This document shows, piece by piece, positions 32,942 through 42,121 of a stretch of 57,343 nucleotides of DNA; the first letter of the stretch is position 1; the number at the start of each line of letters is the position of its first letter. The position numbers and the translations under genes are program-made. The stretch lies in assembly GCF_009908195.1 (NCBI RefSeq), contig NZ_JAAAHS010000005.1:1-57343 (forward strand), written 5' to 3'. A model generated the notes under the pieces. It was given only the letters and a program-made list of their open reading frames with translations, was not told the origin of the DNA and searched no databases. Origin of the DNA: Streptomyces boluensis (GTDB lineage Bacteria; Actinomycetota; Actinomycetes; Streptomycetales; Streptomycetaceae).

Positions 32942-34360
32942 ATGGCACATGCCCCCGCTCGAACCAACAAGCGCGAAGCCCACACCAGCCTGCCCATGAT
33001 CGCCGGCTCCAGCCTCATCGGCACCGCGATCGAGTGGTACGACTTCTTCCTCTACGGCACCGCCTCCGCGCTGGTGTTCAACAAGCTGTTCTTCCCCGCG
33101 TCCGACCCGGTCGTCGGCACGATGCTGGCGTTCGCCACATACGCGGTCGGCTTCATCGCCCGCCCGGTCGGTGCCGCCGTCCTCGGCCACTACGGCGACC
33201 GCAAGGGCCGCCGCACCACACTGATCGCCAGCCTCGTCCTGATGGGCGCCTCCACCTTCCTCATCGCGCTCCTTCCGGGGTACGCGACCATCGGCGCAGC
33301 CGCACCGATCCTGCTCGTCGTGTGCCGCCTGGTGCAGGGGTTCGCCCTCGGCGGTGAGTGGGGCGGTGCCGTCCTGCTCGTCTCGGAGCACGGCGACAGC
33401 GGACGGCGGGCGTTCTGGTCCTCCTGGCCCAACGTCGGCCCGCCACTCGGCAACCTGCTCGCGGCCGGGGCCCTGGCCCTGCTCGGGGTGCTGATGCCGG
33501 AGGAGGCGTTCCTGGACTGGGGTTGGCGCATCGCCTTCGCCCTGTCCGCGTTGCTCGTCCTGGTCGGCCTGTGGCTGCGGCTCTACATCGCCGAGACCCC
33601 TCTCTTCGAGCAGTCGGCAGCTGCGAAGGAGGACAGGCCGAAGGCGCTGCCCGCCGGGGTGGTGATCCGCCACCACTGGCGTGCGGTGCTCCTCGCGGCG
33701 GCGACCCGCTTCGGCGAGAACGCCGGCTTCTACATCTACTCCCTGCTTGTCATCACGTACGTCACCAAGATGCTGAAGCTGCCCAACTCCACAGCCCTGA
33801 CGGCCGTGATGATCGGTCAGGGCGTCGCCGTGGTGACCATCCCCCTCTTCGCGATGCTCGCGGACCGCATAGGACGCCGCCCGATCTACCTCACCGCCTC
33901 GGCGGCCACGATCGTGTGGGCCTTCGCGTTCTTCGCGCTCCTCGACACCCGCGACACGGCCGCGATCATCACCGCGGTGGTGGGCGGTCTGCTGATCTTC
34001 GCCGCGTACAGCTCGGTGATCGGCGCGTTCTTCTCCGAGCTGTTCCCCACAGAGATCCGCTACTCCGGCGTCTCCCTCGCCTACAACCTGGCCTCGGTGC
34101 TCGCGGGTTCCCTGGCACCGATCATCGCGCTCGCGCTGTACGCGGAGTTCGGCACGGGCTACGCGATCGGCGCCTACCTCGCCGTGATGGGCGCGATCTC
34201 CCTGACCGCCTCCCTCATCGCCAAGGAGACCCGCTCGGTCACACTCGACGACATCGGCTCGGCGGAGCGGTGCGCCAGCGATCCGGATGTCGACTCAACA
34301 CCCGTACAGGGCAAGGTGGTTGACGAGCGGCCGCAAGGCGGGCGGGAGGTCACGCGCTGA
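32942..34360 (+). CDS. MFS transporter, metabolite:H+ symporter (MHS) family
   Basis: 472 residues from ATG 32942 with AGGAG upstream. Signature IEWYDFFLYGTASALVF at the first helix, GHYGDRKGRRTTL loop, FALGGEWGGAV, and FPTEIRYSGVSLAYN, as in ShiA/KgtP/PcaT-type proton symporters. Twelve helices. Such transporters import aromatic or dicarboxylic acids, so it probably brings in the aromatic acid used by the adjacent monooxygenase operon. Confidence 0.92.
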   Translation: MAHAPARTNKREAHTSLPMIAGSSLIGTAIEWYDFFLYGTASALVFNKLFFPASDPVVGTMLAFATYAVGFIARPVGAAVLGHYGDRKGRRTTLIASLVLMGASTFLIALLPGYATIGAAAPILLVVCRLVQGFALGGEWGGAVLLVSEHGDSGRRAFWSSWPNVGPPLGNLLAAGALALLGVLMPEEAFLDWGWRIAFALSALLVLVGLWLRLYIAETPLFEQSAAAKEDRPKALPAGVVIRHHWRAVLLAAATRFGENAGFYIYSLLVITYVTKMLKLPNSTALTAVMIGQGVAVVTIPLFAMLADRIGRRPIYLTASAATIVWAFAFFALLDTRDTAAIITAVVGGLLIFAAYSSVIGAFFSELFPTEIRYSGVSLAYNLASVLAGSLAPIIALALYAEFGTGYAIGAYLAVMGAISLTASLIAKETRSVTLDDIGSAERCASDPDVDSTPVQGKVVDERPQGGREVTR

Positions 34361-34363
34361 CGG

Positions 34364-34382
34364 GAGCCTCGACGGCAGGCTC
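34364..34382. terminator. Small hairpin between convergent genes
   Basis: GAGCCT and AGGCTC arms with a 7-nt loop in the 37-bp gap between the MHS transporter and the LacI gene. A weak bidirectional terminator candidate. Confidence 0.35.
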
Positions 34383-34397
34383 GACACGTCAAGCAGT

Positions 34398-35417
34398 TCA
34401 GTGGGTGCGGCGCGACGACGCGCGGACCCGGAAGCGGGCCGTCGTCAGGACCGGTCCCGCGCTCGGCTCGCCCGCGATGCGTGCCTGGAGGAGGTCGAGC
34501 AGCGCCAACGTCGTCTCCGCGGCGTGGAGTTCGACCGCCGAGATGGCGGGCCGGCTGTGCCGGGTGTGCTCGGAGTCGGAGGCCGCGGCGAGCATCGTCC
34601 GGTCGGGTACGGCGACGCCGCGAGCCGTGAGGCCGACGAGCACTCCGGCCGCCTGGCGGCCCGTATGGCACAGGATCGCGTCCGGGATCCCGTCGTCCAC
34701 GATCGTGTGCGCGACGGTCTCGCCGCCGCTCTCGCCCGCGCGCTCGGCCGACTTGTAGACGCGCGGTGTCATCCCGGTGCTCTCGCACCATGCGCGGTAC
34801 GTCGCTTCGCTGTCGATGTTCCACGCGTTGGGGTCGGTGCCGCGCAGCAGCACGATCGACCGGGCGCCGTTCGCGATGAAGTGCTCGTAGACGCGCCCGA
34901 AGTATGTGGCCTCGTCCTCCGTGGCCCAGTCGGTGAAGTCCGGGCGGCCGGGGTCGCGTGCCAGGGTCGCGTACGGGATCCCGCGCCGTTCGAGGAGCGC
35001 GACCACCGGGTCGTCCAGGTGCGGCATCATCACGATGTAGCCGTCAAGGGACAGCGCCAGTGGGGGAGTTGGCCGCTTCGTCGGGTCGGGGACGAGCATC
35101 ACGCTGAGGCCGCGGTCCATCGCCTGGGCCGAGATGGCGCCGATGTAGCGGGTGAACACGTCGACGCCGCGCGGCGCGTACTCGCCCAGCGAGTCAAGTG
35201 ACCGCATGACGAGCCCGATCGCCCCGACCGACGAACGGCGCAGGCCGCGCGCGAGGGCGTCGGCCTGGTAGTCCATCTCCTCGGCGACGGCCCGGACACG
35301 CAGGCGCGTGGCCGCGCTCAGCGTCCCGGTGCCGTTGAGCGCCATCGAGACCGCCGCGACGGAGACACCCGCGCGCTTGGCCACATCGCGGATGGTGATG
35401 CCCTTCGACCGCGCCAC
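34398..35417 (-). CDS. LacI-family transcriptional regulator
   Basis: 339 residues. The HTH ITIRDVAKRAGVSVAAVSMALNG and hinge RVRAVAEEMDYQADALARGLR are canonical, followed by a sugar-binding-like effector domain. It is divergent from the C45/amidohydrolase/ABC operon. A LacI-type operator sits in the spacer of that operon's putative promoter, so it most likely represses it. LacI members usually sense sugars, so the effector may be a glycosidic or otherwise polar compound. Confidence 0.93.
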   Translation of the reverse strand: MARSKGITIRDVAKRAGVSVAAVSMALNGTGTLSAATRLRVRAVAEEMDYQADALARGLRRSSVGAIGLVMRSLDSLGEYAPRGVDVFTRYIGAISAQAMDRGLSVMLVPDPTKRPTPPLALSLDGYIVMMPHLDDPVVALLERRGIPYATLARDPGRPDFTDWATEDEATYFGRVYEHFIANGARSIVLLRGTDPNAWNIDSEATYRAWCESTGMTPRVYKSAERAGESGGETVAHTIVDDGIPDAILCHTGRQAAGVLVGLTARGVAVPDRTMLAAASDSEHTRHSRPAISAVELHAAETTLALLDLLQARIAGEPSAGPVLTTARFRVRASSRRTH

Positions 35418-35461
35418 GGCGACCTCCCGAGTCCGGGTGAAATTCAGCTGCGAACAGGCCG

Positions 35462-35490
35462 TTGTATTAAACGTTTTACCTCCCTAGCGT
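35462..35490 (+). promoter_or_regulatory. Promoter of the C45/ABC operon with LacI operator in the spacer
   Basis: TTGTAT (35462-35467), a 17-bp spacer and TAGCGT (35485-35490) make a good promoter. The LacI-family operator TTAAACGTTTTA (35467-35478, central CG, perfect AAACGTTT core) lies in the spacer, where bound repressor would block RNA polymerase. Confidence 0.7.
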
Positions 35491-35506
35491 ATCGACCGCC
35501 CCCAGC

Positions 35507-35522
35507 TGTGATGGGCATCACA
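35507..35522. promoter_or_regulatory. Palindrome TGTGATGGGCATCACA (CRP-like)
   Basis: Perfect 7-bp arms around GG; it fits TGTGA-N6-TCACA. It lies downstream of the predicted -10 and 23 bp before ATG, so a protein bound there would more likely repress than activate. It could be a Crp-family site or a second operator. Confidence 0.5.
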
Positions 35523-35545
35523 AGCAAAGGTCGGACAACGCCACC

Positions 35546-36622
35546 ATGAAGCTGCACTCACTGCGCACCACCACCACCGACTCCCACGAGCGTGGACGCG
35601 AGATCGGTATCCGATACGCGGACCAGGTGCGGGACGTCAGCGCCCGCTACCTGGCGCATTTCAACGTTCTGGGCATCCCGGAGCCGACTGCCCGCGACAT
35701 CGTCGCCCGTAGCCACGAGGCCTTGCGCGCCTGGGCCCCGGCTCTGGCCGAGGAGTCCGACGCGATCGCCGAGGCCGTGGGGATCGAGCCGTGGCAGGTG
35801 GCCGCGGTCGGCGCACGCACCGAAGTGCTCGCCGCCGCGCCCGTGCCCGGAAAGGGCGAGTGCACGACCGCCGTGCACGTACCGCCCTCCGGCGGGCCGC
35901 CCGAGACGATCCAGACGTGGGACTGGCACGACGCGCTCACCCCGGACGGGCTCCTGCTGTCCCTCGTGACCGCGGACCGGCGCCGGGTGAAGCTGTTCAC
36001 CGAGTTCGGCGCGGGCGCGAAGATCGGGGTGAACGACGCGGGCCTCGGCCTGCACTTCAACATCCTGCGGCACCGCTCCGACCACGCCGGCGGCGGCGTA
36101 CCCGTCCATGCCGTCGCGCGTCGCGTCCTCGAAGAGGCGACGACCGTGGCGGAGGCCCGCGACCTCGTCGCCTCCGCGCGCCTGAGCGCCTCCACCGTGC
36201 TGACCGTCGCGACCTTCCGGGACGGTCACGCCGAAGCGGCGTCCATCGAGATGTCGCCCGCCGGGATCGCCGTGGTGCGACCGGACACCGACGGCTGGGT
36301 CGTCCACACGAACCACTTTCTCGACGCCGCGCTCGCCGAAGGGGACGCCGGTACCCCGGCGTCGGCGTCGGCCGAGCGCTACCTCCACGCGCGCGCTGTG
36401 CGCGGCGACATGACCGGCCGCGCCGCGCCCGAGCGCGCGGCCGCCTTCTGCGGCGGTGACGGCGCCGACGCGGTGGTGTGCGTACACGCCGACGCGTCCA
36501 TGCCGGGCCATGAGCAGTGGGGCACGTTGCTCACGGCCGCTCTCGACCTGCCCGGCTTCGCCCTCCAGTACTGGGCGGGCAACCCCGACACCGCGGCCCG
36601 CGAGGGTCTCGACCAGTTCTGA
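35546..36622 (+). CDS. C45-family autoproteolytic acyltransferase/hydrolase
   Basis: 358 residues. It resembles acyl-CoA:6-aminopenicillanate acyltransferase, carcinine/beta-alanyl-amine hydrolases and related Ntn-hydrolases: REIGIRYADQV near the N-terminus, the predicted self-cleavage site before Cys106 in GKGECTTAV (the new N-terminal nucleophile), then IQTWDWHD and GLGLHFNILRH. Cys106 should be exposed by autoproteolysis. It is the first gene of the LacI operon, before an amidohydrolase and a peptide-type ABC importer. A role in hydrolysing an N-acyl or beta-alanyl conjugate taken up by that importer is plausible. Confidence 0.85.
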   Translation: MKLHSLRTTTTDSHERGREIGIRYADQVRDVSARYLAHFNVLGIPEPTARDIVARSHEALRAWAPALAEESDAIAEAVGIEPWQVAAVGARTEVLAAAPVPGKGECTTAVHVPPSGGPPETIQTWDWHDALTPDGLLLSLVTADRRRVKLFTEFGAGAKIGVNDAGLGLHFNILRHRSDHAGGGVPVHAVARRVLEEATTVAEARDLVASARLSASTVLTVATFRDGHAEAASIEMSPAGIAVVRPDTDGWVVHTNHFLDAALAEGDAGTPASASAERYLHARAVRGDMTGRAAPERAAAFCGGDGADAVVCVHADASMPGHEQWGTLLTAALDLPGFALQYWAGNPDTAAREGLDQF

Positions 36623-36639
36623 CAGTTCTGAGGATCCCG

Positions 36640-38325
36640 ATGCACAACGACGTGAACCGACCCGTTCACCTTTATCGAAACGCCCGCGTCTTCACCTCCG
36701 ACCGGCGCCCCTGGGCCGAGTCACTCGTGGTGGTGGGCGACCGGATCGCCTACGTCGGCGACGACGCCACCGCGCTACGGGTGGCCGGTCCTGACGCCCT
36801 GATCCACGACCTCGACGGCGCGACCGTCCTGCCCGGATTCGTCGACGGCCACGCGCACGTGGTCGGCACCGGCGAGGCGGCCGGGCAGGTCGACCTCTGG
36901 GGCGCCAACTCGGTGGCGGAGATCCAGCGGCGCATCCGCACGTGGGCCGAGGACAACCCCGACGCCCCTCGCGTACTCGCCACCGGGTGGAAGCACGGGG
37001 ACATACCCGGCGGCCGGCTGCCCGATCGCGGCATGCTCGACGCGGTCGTCGCCGACCGGCCCGTGTACGCGCAGGCCTACGACTTCCACTCGATCTGGCT
37101 GAACTCGGCGGCCCTCGCCGAGGTCGGCATCGACGACAGCACGCCGTCGCCGCCCGGCGGAACCGTCCACCGCGGCGCGGGCGGCGCGGCCACCGGCCTG
37201 GTCGACGAGACCGCGATGCACCACCTCGTATGGCCGGTGCTCGACGGCTTCAGCACGGACGCCGACCGCGACGAGGCCCTGGCCGTCGCCCTCGCCGCGT
37301 ACGCCGAGTCCGGGGTCGTCGGCTCGACCGAGATGGCGCTAGGCGAGGACGACTACGCGGCGATGCGCCGGGCCGACGCGGCAGGCACCCTGACCACGCG
37401 CATCGGCGCGTTCTGGCGCGTCCAGCCCACCGGCGACAAGGCCAGGAACCTCGCCCAGGTCGAGCGTGCCGTCGCACTCGCCGCCCACCACGCCACCCCG
37501 TTCCTGCGCGTGACCGGCATCAAGGTCATGGTCGACGGCACGGTGGACGGCTGCACCGCGTCGCTCGGCAAGCCCTACGTGGACGGCACCAACGCCGACC
37601 CGATCTGGAGCCTCGCCGAACTCGCCCCGGTGGTGGCCGCCGCCGACGCCGCCGGGCTCCAGGTCGCCATGCACGCCATCGGGGACGAGGCGACCCGCGT
37701 CGCGATCGGCGCCGTCGAGCAGGCCGTGGCGCTCAACGGCCCCAAGGAGCGCCGCCACCGCATCGAACATCTCGAAGTCGTCGACCGCGCGGACATCGAC
37801 CGGCTCGCGGCGCTCGGCATCACGGCGAGCATGCAGCCCGTGCACGCCGACCCGGCCGTCCAGGAGAACTGGCGGCGCGTACTCGGTGACGAACGGGTCG
37901 AACGCGGCTTCCCCTGGCCCGAGTTGACCGACGCCGGGGCCACGCTCGCGCTCGGCACCGACTCCCCGACCTCGCCGCACGCGCCGCTGCCCAACATGTT
38001 CATCGCGGCGACCCGGCGCTCGGCCCTCGACCCGTCGCTGCCCGCCAACCTCGCGCACTACGCCCTGCCGTTGGCCGCCGCGATCGTGCACGCCACCCGC
38101 GACGCCGCCTGGGCGAGCCGCTCCGAGCACCTGCACGGCCGTATCTCCGAAGGGCTGTACGCCGACTTCATCGTGCTTGACCGGGACATCTTCGCCCGGC
38201 CGCTCGACGAACTGCTCCACGCGCGCGTGCTGCGCACGGTCGTGGGCGGCCGCGCGGTCCATCACGTGGACGCGGCCCATCACGTAGAGCCGGTCCATCA
38301 CGTAGAGCCGGAGGTGAACCGATGA
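36640..38325 (+). CDS. YtcJ-type amidohydrolase
   Basis: 561 residues from ATG 36640. It has the metal motif GFVDGHAHV, the YtcJ-like KVMVDGTVDGCTASL, the RRHRIEHLEVV histidine and the distal LGTDSPTSPHAP aspartate. YtcJ relatives include N-substituted formamide deformylase. Cytoplasmic, no signal. The C-terminus carries three HHV(D/E)(A/P) repeats coded by an 18-bp tandem repeat just before the stop, giving a His-rich tail. It overlaps the permease gene start (ATGA) and so is cotranslated with the importer. Likely hydrolyses an amide or cyclic amide substrate. Confidence 0.9.
   Translation: MHNDVNRPVHLYRNARVFTSDRRPWAESLVVVGDRIAYVGDDATALRVAGPDALIHDLDGATVLPGFVDGHAHVVGTGEAAGQVDLWGANSVAEIQRRIRTWAEDNPDAPRVLATGWKHGDIPGGRLPDRGMLDAVVADRPVYAQAYDFHSIWLNSAALAEVGIDDSTPSPPGGTVHRGAGGAATGLVDETAMHHLVWPVLDGFSTDADRDEALAVALAAYAESGVVGSTEMALGEDDYAAMRRADAAGTLTTRIGAFWRVQPTGDKARNLAQVERAVALAAHHATPFLRVTGIKVMVDGTVDGCTASLGKPYVDGTNADPIWSLAELAPVVAAADAAGLQVAMHAIGDEATRVAIGAVEQAVALNGPKERRHRIEHLEVVDRADIDRLAALGITASMQPVHADPAVQENWRRVLGDERVERGFPWPELTDAGATLALGTDSPTSPHAPLPNMFIAATRRSALDPSLPANLAHYALPLAAAIVHATRDAAWASRSEHLHGRISEGLYADFIVLDRDIFARPLDELLHARVLRTVVGGRAVHHVDAAHHVEPVHHVEPEVNR
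38257..38310. repeat. 18-bp tandem repeat at the 3' end of the amidohydrolase gene
   Basis: Three units of type GTCCATCACGTAGAGCCG coding (V/A)HHV(D/E)(A/P) repeats, 15 bp before the stop codon. Confidence 0.92.
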
Positions 38326-39347
38326 GTGACGCGATCATGTCGGCGCCCGTGCCCTCGGGGCAGGCGCAGGCCAAGGTGAAGCGGCGGCCCGGCGGGGCGA
38401 TGGCGCGGTTCGTCGCCGTGCGCGTCGCGGGCCTTGTGGCGACCCTGTTCATCGCGAGCCTGGTCGTCTTCGGGGCGCTCTACGCCGCGCCGGGCAGCCC
38501 GCTCACATATCTCACGCACGGGCGCACCATGAGCCCCGAGGCCGTCGCCGAGATCAAGGCCGAGTACCACCTCGACGACTCCATCTGGCAGCAGTACCTG
38601 CGCTGGCTCGGTGATGTGGTGCACGGCGACTTCGGTACCTCGATCATCTACAACCAGCCCGTGTCGACGCTTGTCGGCGGCCGCGCCTCGGTGACCACGC
38701 TGCTCGTCCTCATGGCCGCGGCGATCGTCCTGGTGCTCGGCCTGGCCATCGGCACGATGGCCGGACTCAGGCCCGGCTGGTTCTCCCGGTCCGCGATGGC
38801 GGCCGCGACGGGCGTGATGGCGGTGCCGACCTTCGTCGGAGCGGTCGTCCTGATCGTCGTGTTCGCCGTCCAGTTGGAGTGGTTCCCGGTGTTCGGCGCC
38901 GGCGGATCGGGCCTCGACGCCGTCTACCACATGGTGCTTCCGTCGCTCGCCCTCGCGCTCGCGTCCGTCGCGTTCGTCGCGCGGCTCGCCCAGACCGCGG
39001 TCCGCGCGGAGCTGTCCGCCGACCACGTGCAGACGGCGATCAGCCGCGGACTGCCCCGCAGGACCGTCGTCCGCAGACACGTGATGCGCAACGCCGCGAT
39101 GCCGGTGCTCACCGTCGCCGGTCTCACCGTCGCGGGCCTCATCGCGGGCAGCGTCGTCGTGGAGCAGGTCTTCCAGCTGGGCGGGCTCGGCCAGTTCCTC
39201 GTCAGCTCGGTCCAGCAGAAGGACTTCCCCGTCGTCCAGGCGATCTGCCTGGTGTACGTCGCCGCCTTCATCGTGCTGAACACCCTCATCGACATCGCCT
39301 ACACACTGCTCGACCCGCGGGTGTCGATCGGGAAGAAGGACTCATGA
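38322..39347 (+). CDS. ABC transporter permease, DppB/OppB type
   Basis: 341 residues. Six membrane helices with an N-terminal helix (ARFVAVRVAGLVATLFIASLVVFGALY), an extracellular AGSPLTYLTHGRTMSPEAVAEIKAEYHLDDS region typical of DppB, and the EAA loop AISRGLPRRTVVRRHVMRNAAMPVL that contacts the ATPase. Coupled by ATGA overlaps to genes on both sides. Confidence 0.94.
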   Translation: MSDAIMSAPVPSGQAQAKVKRRPGGAMARFVAVRVAGLVATLFIASLVVFGALYAAPGSPLTYLTHGRTMSPEAVAEIKAEYHLDDSIWQQYLRWLGDVVHGDFGTSIIYNQPVSTLVGGRASVTTLLVLMAAAIVLVLGLAIGTMAGLRPGWFSRSAMAAATGVMAVPTFVGAVVLIVVFAVQLEWFPVFGAGGSGLDAVYHMVLPSLALALASVAFVARLAQTAVRAELSADHVQTAISRGLPRRTVVRRHVMRNAAMPVLTVAGLTVAGLIAGSVVVEQVFQLGGLGQFLVSSVQQKDFPVVQAICLVYVAAFIVLNTLIDIAYTLLDPRVSIGKKDS

Positions 39348-40222
39348 GTACGACAGCGACCGCGGTACGCCGGACCGGAGCCCGCAAGGCCGGCCGGCGG
39401 GCGACGCGGGGGACCAGCGGCATCGGCACGACCGGCTGGGTGGCGATCGTCCTCCTCGGGCTCGTCGTCTGCGGCGCACTCCTCGCGCCGCTCCTCTCCC
39501 CGCAGGGACCGAACGCCGTCGACCTGTCCGGCGCGTACCAGGGTTCGAGCGGCGCGCATCTCCTCGGCACCGACGCGAGCGGCCGTGACCTGCTGTCCCG
39601 CCTCTTCCACGGGTCCCGCACCGCGCTGATCGGACCGTTCCTCGTCGTGGCGGTCTCGACGCTCCTCGGTACGGTCCTCGCGCTCGCGGCCGTGTGGTTC
39701 GGCGGCTGGTTCGACCAGCTGGTGGTCCGGGTCGTCGACGCGGTGTTCGCCTTCCCCGGTCTGCTCCTCGCGATCCTGGCGACCGCCCTGTTCGGCTCCG
39801 GTCTGCCGGCCGCCGTCGTGGCGCTCTCCGTCGCGTACGTCCCGTACATCGCACGGATCGTACGGAGCGCGGCGCTGCGCGAACGCAACCTGCCCTACAT
39901 CGCGGCGCTCCAGGTGCAGGGCGTGCACGGGCTGCGGATCGCGCTCGGGCACATCCTGCCCAACGTGGGCGGCCTGATCGTCGCCAACGCCACCCTCGCC
40001 TTCGGGTTCGCGCTCATGGACCTCGCGGGCCTCTCCTTCATCGGCCTCGGGGTGCAGCCGCCGACCTCGGACTGGGGCGCGATGGTCGGCACCGGCATGG
40101 CCGGTGTGCTCCAACAGCACCCGCAGGAAGCGCTGTTCGCCAGCGCGCTCATCGTCATCACCGTCGGCGCCGTGAACATGCTCGGCGACCGGCTCACGGA
40201 GCGCTGGGAGGCCCGCTCGTGA
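39344..40222 (+). CDS. ABC transporter permease, DppC/OppC type
   Basis: 292 residues from ATG 39344, overlapping the previous stop. It has the DppC-type N-terminus, LLGTDASGRDLLSRLFHGSRTAL, six helices and the EAA motif AALQVQGVHGLRIALGHILPN. It pairs with the preceding permease to form the membrane channel of the importer. Confidence 0.94.
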   Translation: MSTTATAVRRTGARKAGRRATRGTSGIGTTGWVAIVLLGLVVCGALLAPLLSPQGPNAVDLSGAYQGSSGAHLLGTDASGRDLLSRLFHGSRTALIGPFLVVAVSTLLGTVLALAAVWFGGWFDQLVVRVVDAVFAFPGLLLAILATALFGSGLPAAVVALSVAYVPYIARIVRSAALRERNLPYIAALQVQGVHGLRIALGHILPNVGGLIVANATLAFGFALMDLAGLSFIGLGVQPPTSDWGAMVGTGMAGVLQQHPQEALFASALIVITVGAVNMLGDRLTERWEARS

Positions 40223-41301
40223 ACGCACTTCTCCAAGTCGAGGATCTGACAGTCAAGTTGCCGGTCGCGGGCGAGCTGCGCACCGTACTGCGCGACGTCT
40301 CGTTCTCGCTCGACCGCGGCAGCACACTCGGCCTTGTCGGTGAGTCGGGCTCGGGCAAGTCGATGACGGTACGCACCGTCGCGCGCCTGCTCCCCGACGG
40401 CGCCGACGTCCGAGGTGGCGTCCGCTTCGACGGCGCCGACGTGTTCGACCTGCGCGCCGACGCCCTGCGGTCCTACCGGGCCAAGGACGTCGCGATGATC
40501 TTCCAGGACGCGCGGGCGTACACGAACCCCGTACGCACCATCGGTGACTTCCTCACCGAGGCGATGCGGGTCAACGACCGGATGCCGAAGGCCGCCGCCC
40601 GCAAGCGCGCCCAGGAGCTGCTCGCCGAGGTCGGGATCGGGGACCCGGAGCGGCGGCTGCGCCAGTACCCGCATGAACTCTCCGGCGGTCTGCTGCAACG
40701 CGTGATGATCGCCGCGGCCGTCGCAGCGCGGCCCCGGCTCATCCTCGCGGACGAGCCGACGACCGCGCTCGACGTCACCACCCAGGCCGAGGTGATGGCG
40801 ATCCTGCGGCGCATGCAGCGCGAGTACGGCATGGCCATGCTTTTCATCACGCACGACCTGGAGCTCGCCGGAGCCGTGTGCGACGAGACGATCGTGCTGT
40901 ACGCGGGCCAGGTCATGGAGCGACAGGCGTCGGTGCGGCTGCACGAGGACCCGCTCCACCCGTACACCGCCGCACTGGTGCGGGCGCGGCCCGAGATCGA
41001 CCGCCGCGTCGACCGGCTGCCCGCGATCAGCGGTCATCCGACGACCGCGTACGAGGCACCGGACGGCTGCGCGTTCGCGCCGCGCTGTTCCTTCGCGCAG
41101 GACGACTGCCTGGCCGGAGTGCCGCCCCTGCTGCGGATCGGTCCGGGGCAGACCCGGTGCGTCCAAATGCCGGACCTGCGCGGCCAGTTGATGCCGCAGT
41201 CGCAACCGCAACCGCAACCGCAACCGCAGTCGCAACCGCAGTCGCAACCGCAGTCGCAACCGTACGTCGGCTCCGCTACGAACGAGGAGGCCCAGCGATG
41301 A
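40219..41301 (+). CDS. ABC transporter ATP-binding protein, DppD/OppD type
   Basis: 360 residues from GTG 40219 (GTGA overlap). Walker A GESGSGKSM, Q-loop MIFQDARAYTNPV, signature HELSGGLLQRVMIA, Walker B LILADEPTTALD and the H-loop THDL are intact. The oligopeptide-type C-terminal cysteine region (CAFAPRCSFAQDDC) suggests an Fe-S or structural metal site. The end has 22 residues of a QSQP/QP repeat from a 6-bp microsatellite, unusual for this family. Confidence 0.94.
   Translation: MNALLQVEDLTVKLPVAGELRTVLRDVSFSLDRGSTLGLVGESGSGKSMTVRTVARLLPDGADVRGGVRFDGADVFDLRADALRSYRAKDVAMIFQDARAYTNPVRTIGDFLTEAMRVNDRMPKAAARKRAQELLAEVGIGDPERRLRQYPHELSGGLLQRVMIAAAVAARPRLILADEPTTALDVTTQAEVMAILRRMQREYGMAMLFITHDLELAGAVCDETIVLYAGQVMERQASVRLHEDPLHPYTAALVRARPEIDRRVDRLPAISGHPTTAYEAPDGCAFAPRCSFAQDDCLAGVPPLLRIGPGQTRCVQMPDLRGQLMPQSQPQPQPQPQSQPQSQPQSQPYVGSATNEEAQR
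41197..41262. repeat. Hexanucleotide microsatellite at the 3' end of the ATPase gene
   Basis: Eleven 6-bp units of CAACCG or CAGTCG coding QP/QS repeats, ending 39 bp before the gene end. Confidence 0.93.
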
Positions 41302-42119
41302 CCGAACCGCTGCTCGTGGTCGAGCACCTGACCAAGACGTTCGGCCATGGCCGTGCCCAGGCGACCGCGGTCGCCGACGTGAGCTTCGCCCTGGCGCCCG
41401 GTGGTTCCCTCGGCATCGTCGGTGAGTCCGGCTCCGGCAAGACGACCACGGCACGCATGATCATCGGCCTGGAGCGTCCCTCCGGCGGCCGCATCACGTT
41501 CCGGGGCGAGGACCGTACCGCTCCGGCGCGTTCCGCCCGCAGCCGGCGTCAACGGGGCCGGGACATCCAGATCGTCTTCCAGGACCCGTACACCTCGCTC
41601 GACCGCCGCCAGCGCGTCGGCGACTGCCTCGCGGAAGTCGTCGGCGTGCACGCCCGGCCCGGCCGCGAGGAGACCCGGACGCGCGTGCGCGAACTCGCCG
41701 AACTCGTCGGCCTCGACGACCGGCAGCTCGCCGCCCTGCCGAGATCACTGTCCGGCGGGCAGCGCCAACGCGTCGCCATCGCCCGCGCGTTGGCCGCCGA
41801 CCCGGACATCCTCATCCTCGACGAGGCCGTGTCCGCCCTGGACGTGTCGATCCAGGCGCAGATCCTCAACCTGCTCTCGGACATCCGACGCAAGCGTGGC
41901 GTGAGCTACCTGTTCATCAGCCACGACCTCGCCGTCATCCGCCAGGTCACCGACGACACGATCGTCATGCGGCACGGCGCGGTCGTCGAGCAAGGGCCCA
42001 CCGCCGACGTGCTCGACCACCCGCAGGACCCCTACACCCGCCTGCTGCGCGACAGCGTCCCGCGCGGCGGGTGGGACCCGGAAACCCTCACCGCCGCCCA
42101 CTCACCAGGAGCTGAGTAG
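41298..42119 (+). CDS. ABC transporter ATP-binding protein, DppF/OppF type
   Basis: 273 residues from ATG 41298 (ATGA overlap). Walker A GESGSGKTT, IVFQDPYTSLDRRQRVGD (Q-loop), RSLSGGQRQRVAIA, LILDEAVSALDVS and SHDL are intact. Second ATPase of the importer. It is shorter than DppF because the C-terminal oligopeptide region is reduced. Confidence 0.94.
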   Translation: MTEPLLVVEHLTKTFGHGRAQATAVADVSFALAPGGSLGIVGESGSGKTTTARMIIGLERPSGGRITFRGEDRTAPARSARSRRQRGRDIQIVFQDPYTSLDRRQRVGDCLAEVVGVHARPGREETRTRVRELAELVGLDDRQLAALPRSLSGGQRQRVAIARALAADPDILILDEAVSALDVSIQAQILNLLSDIRRKRGVSYLFISHDLAVIRQVTDDTIVMRHGAVVEQGPTADVLDHPQDPYTRLLRDSVPRGGWDPETLTAAHSPGAE

Positions 42120-42121
42120 CC

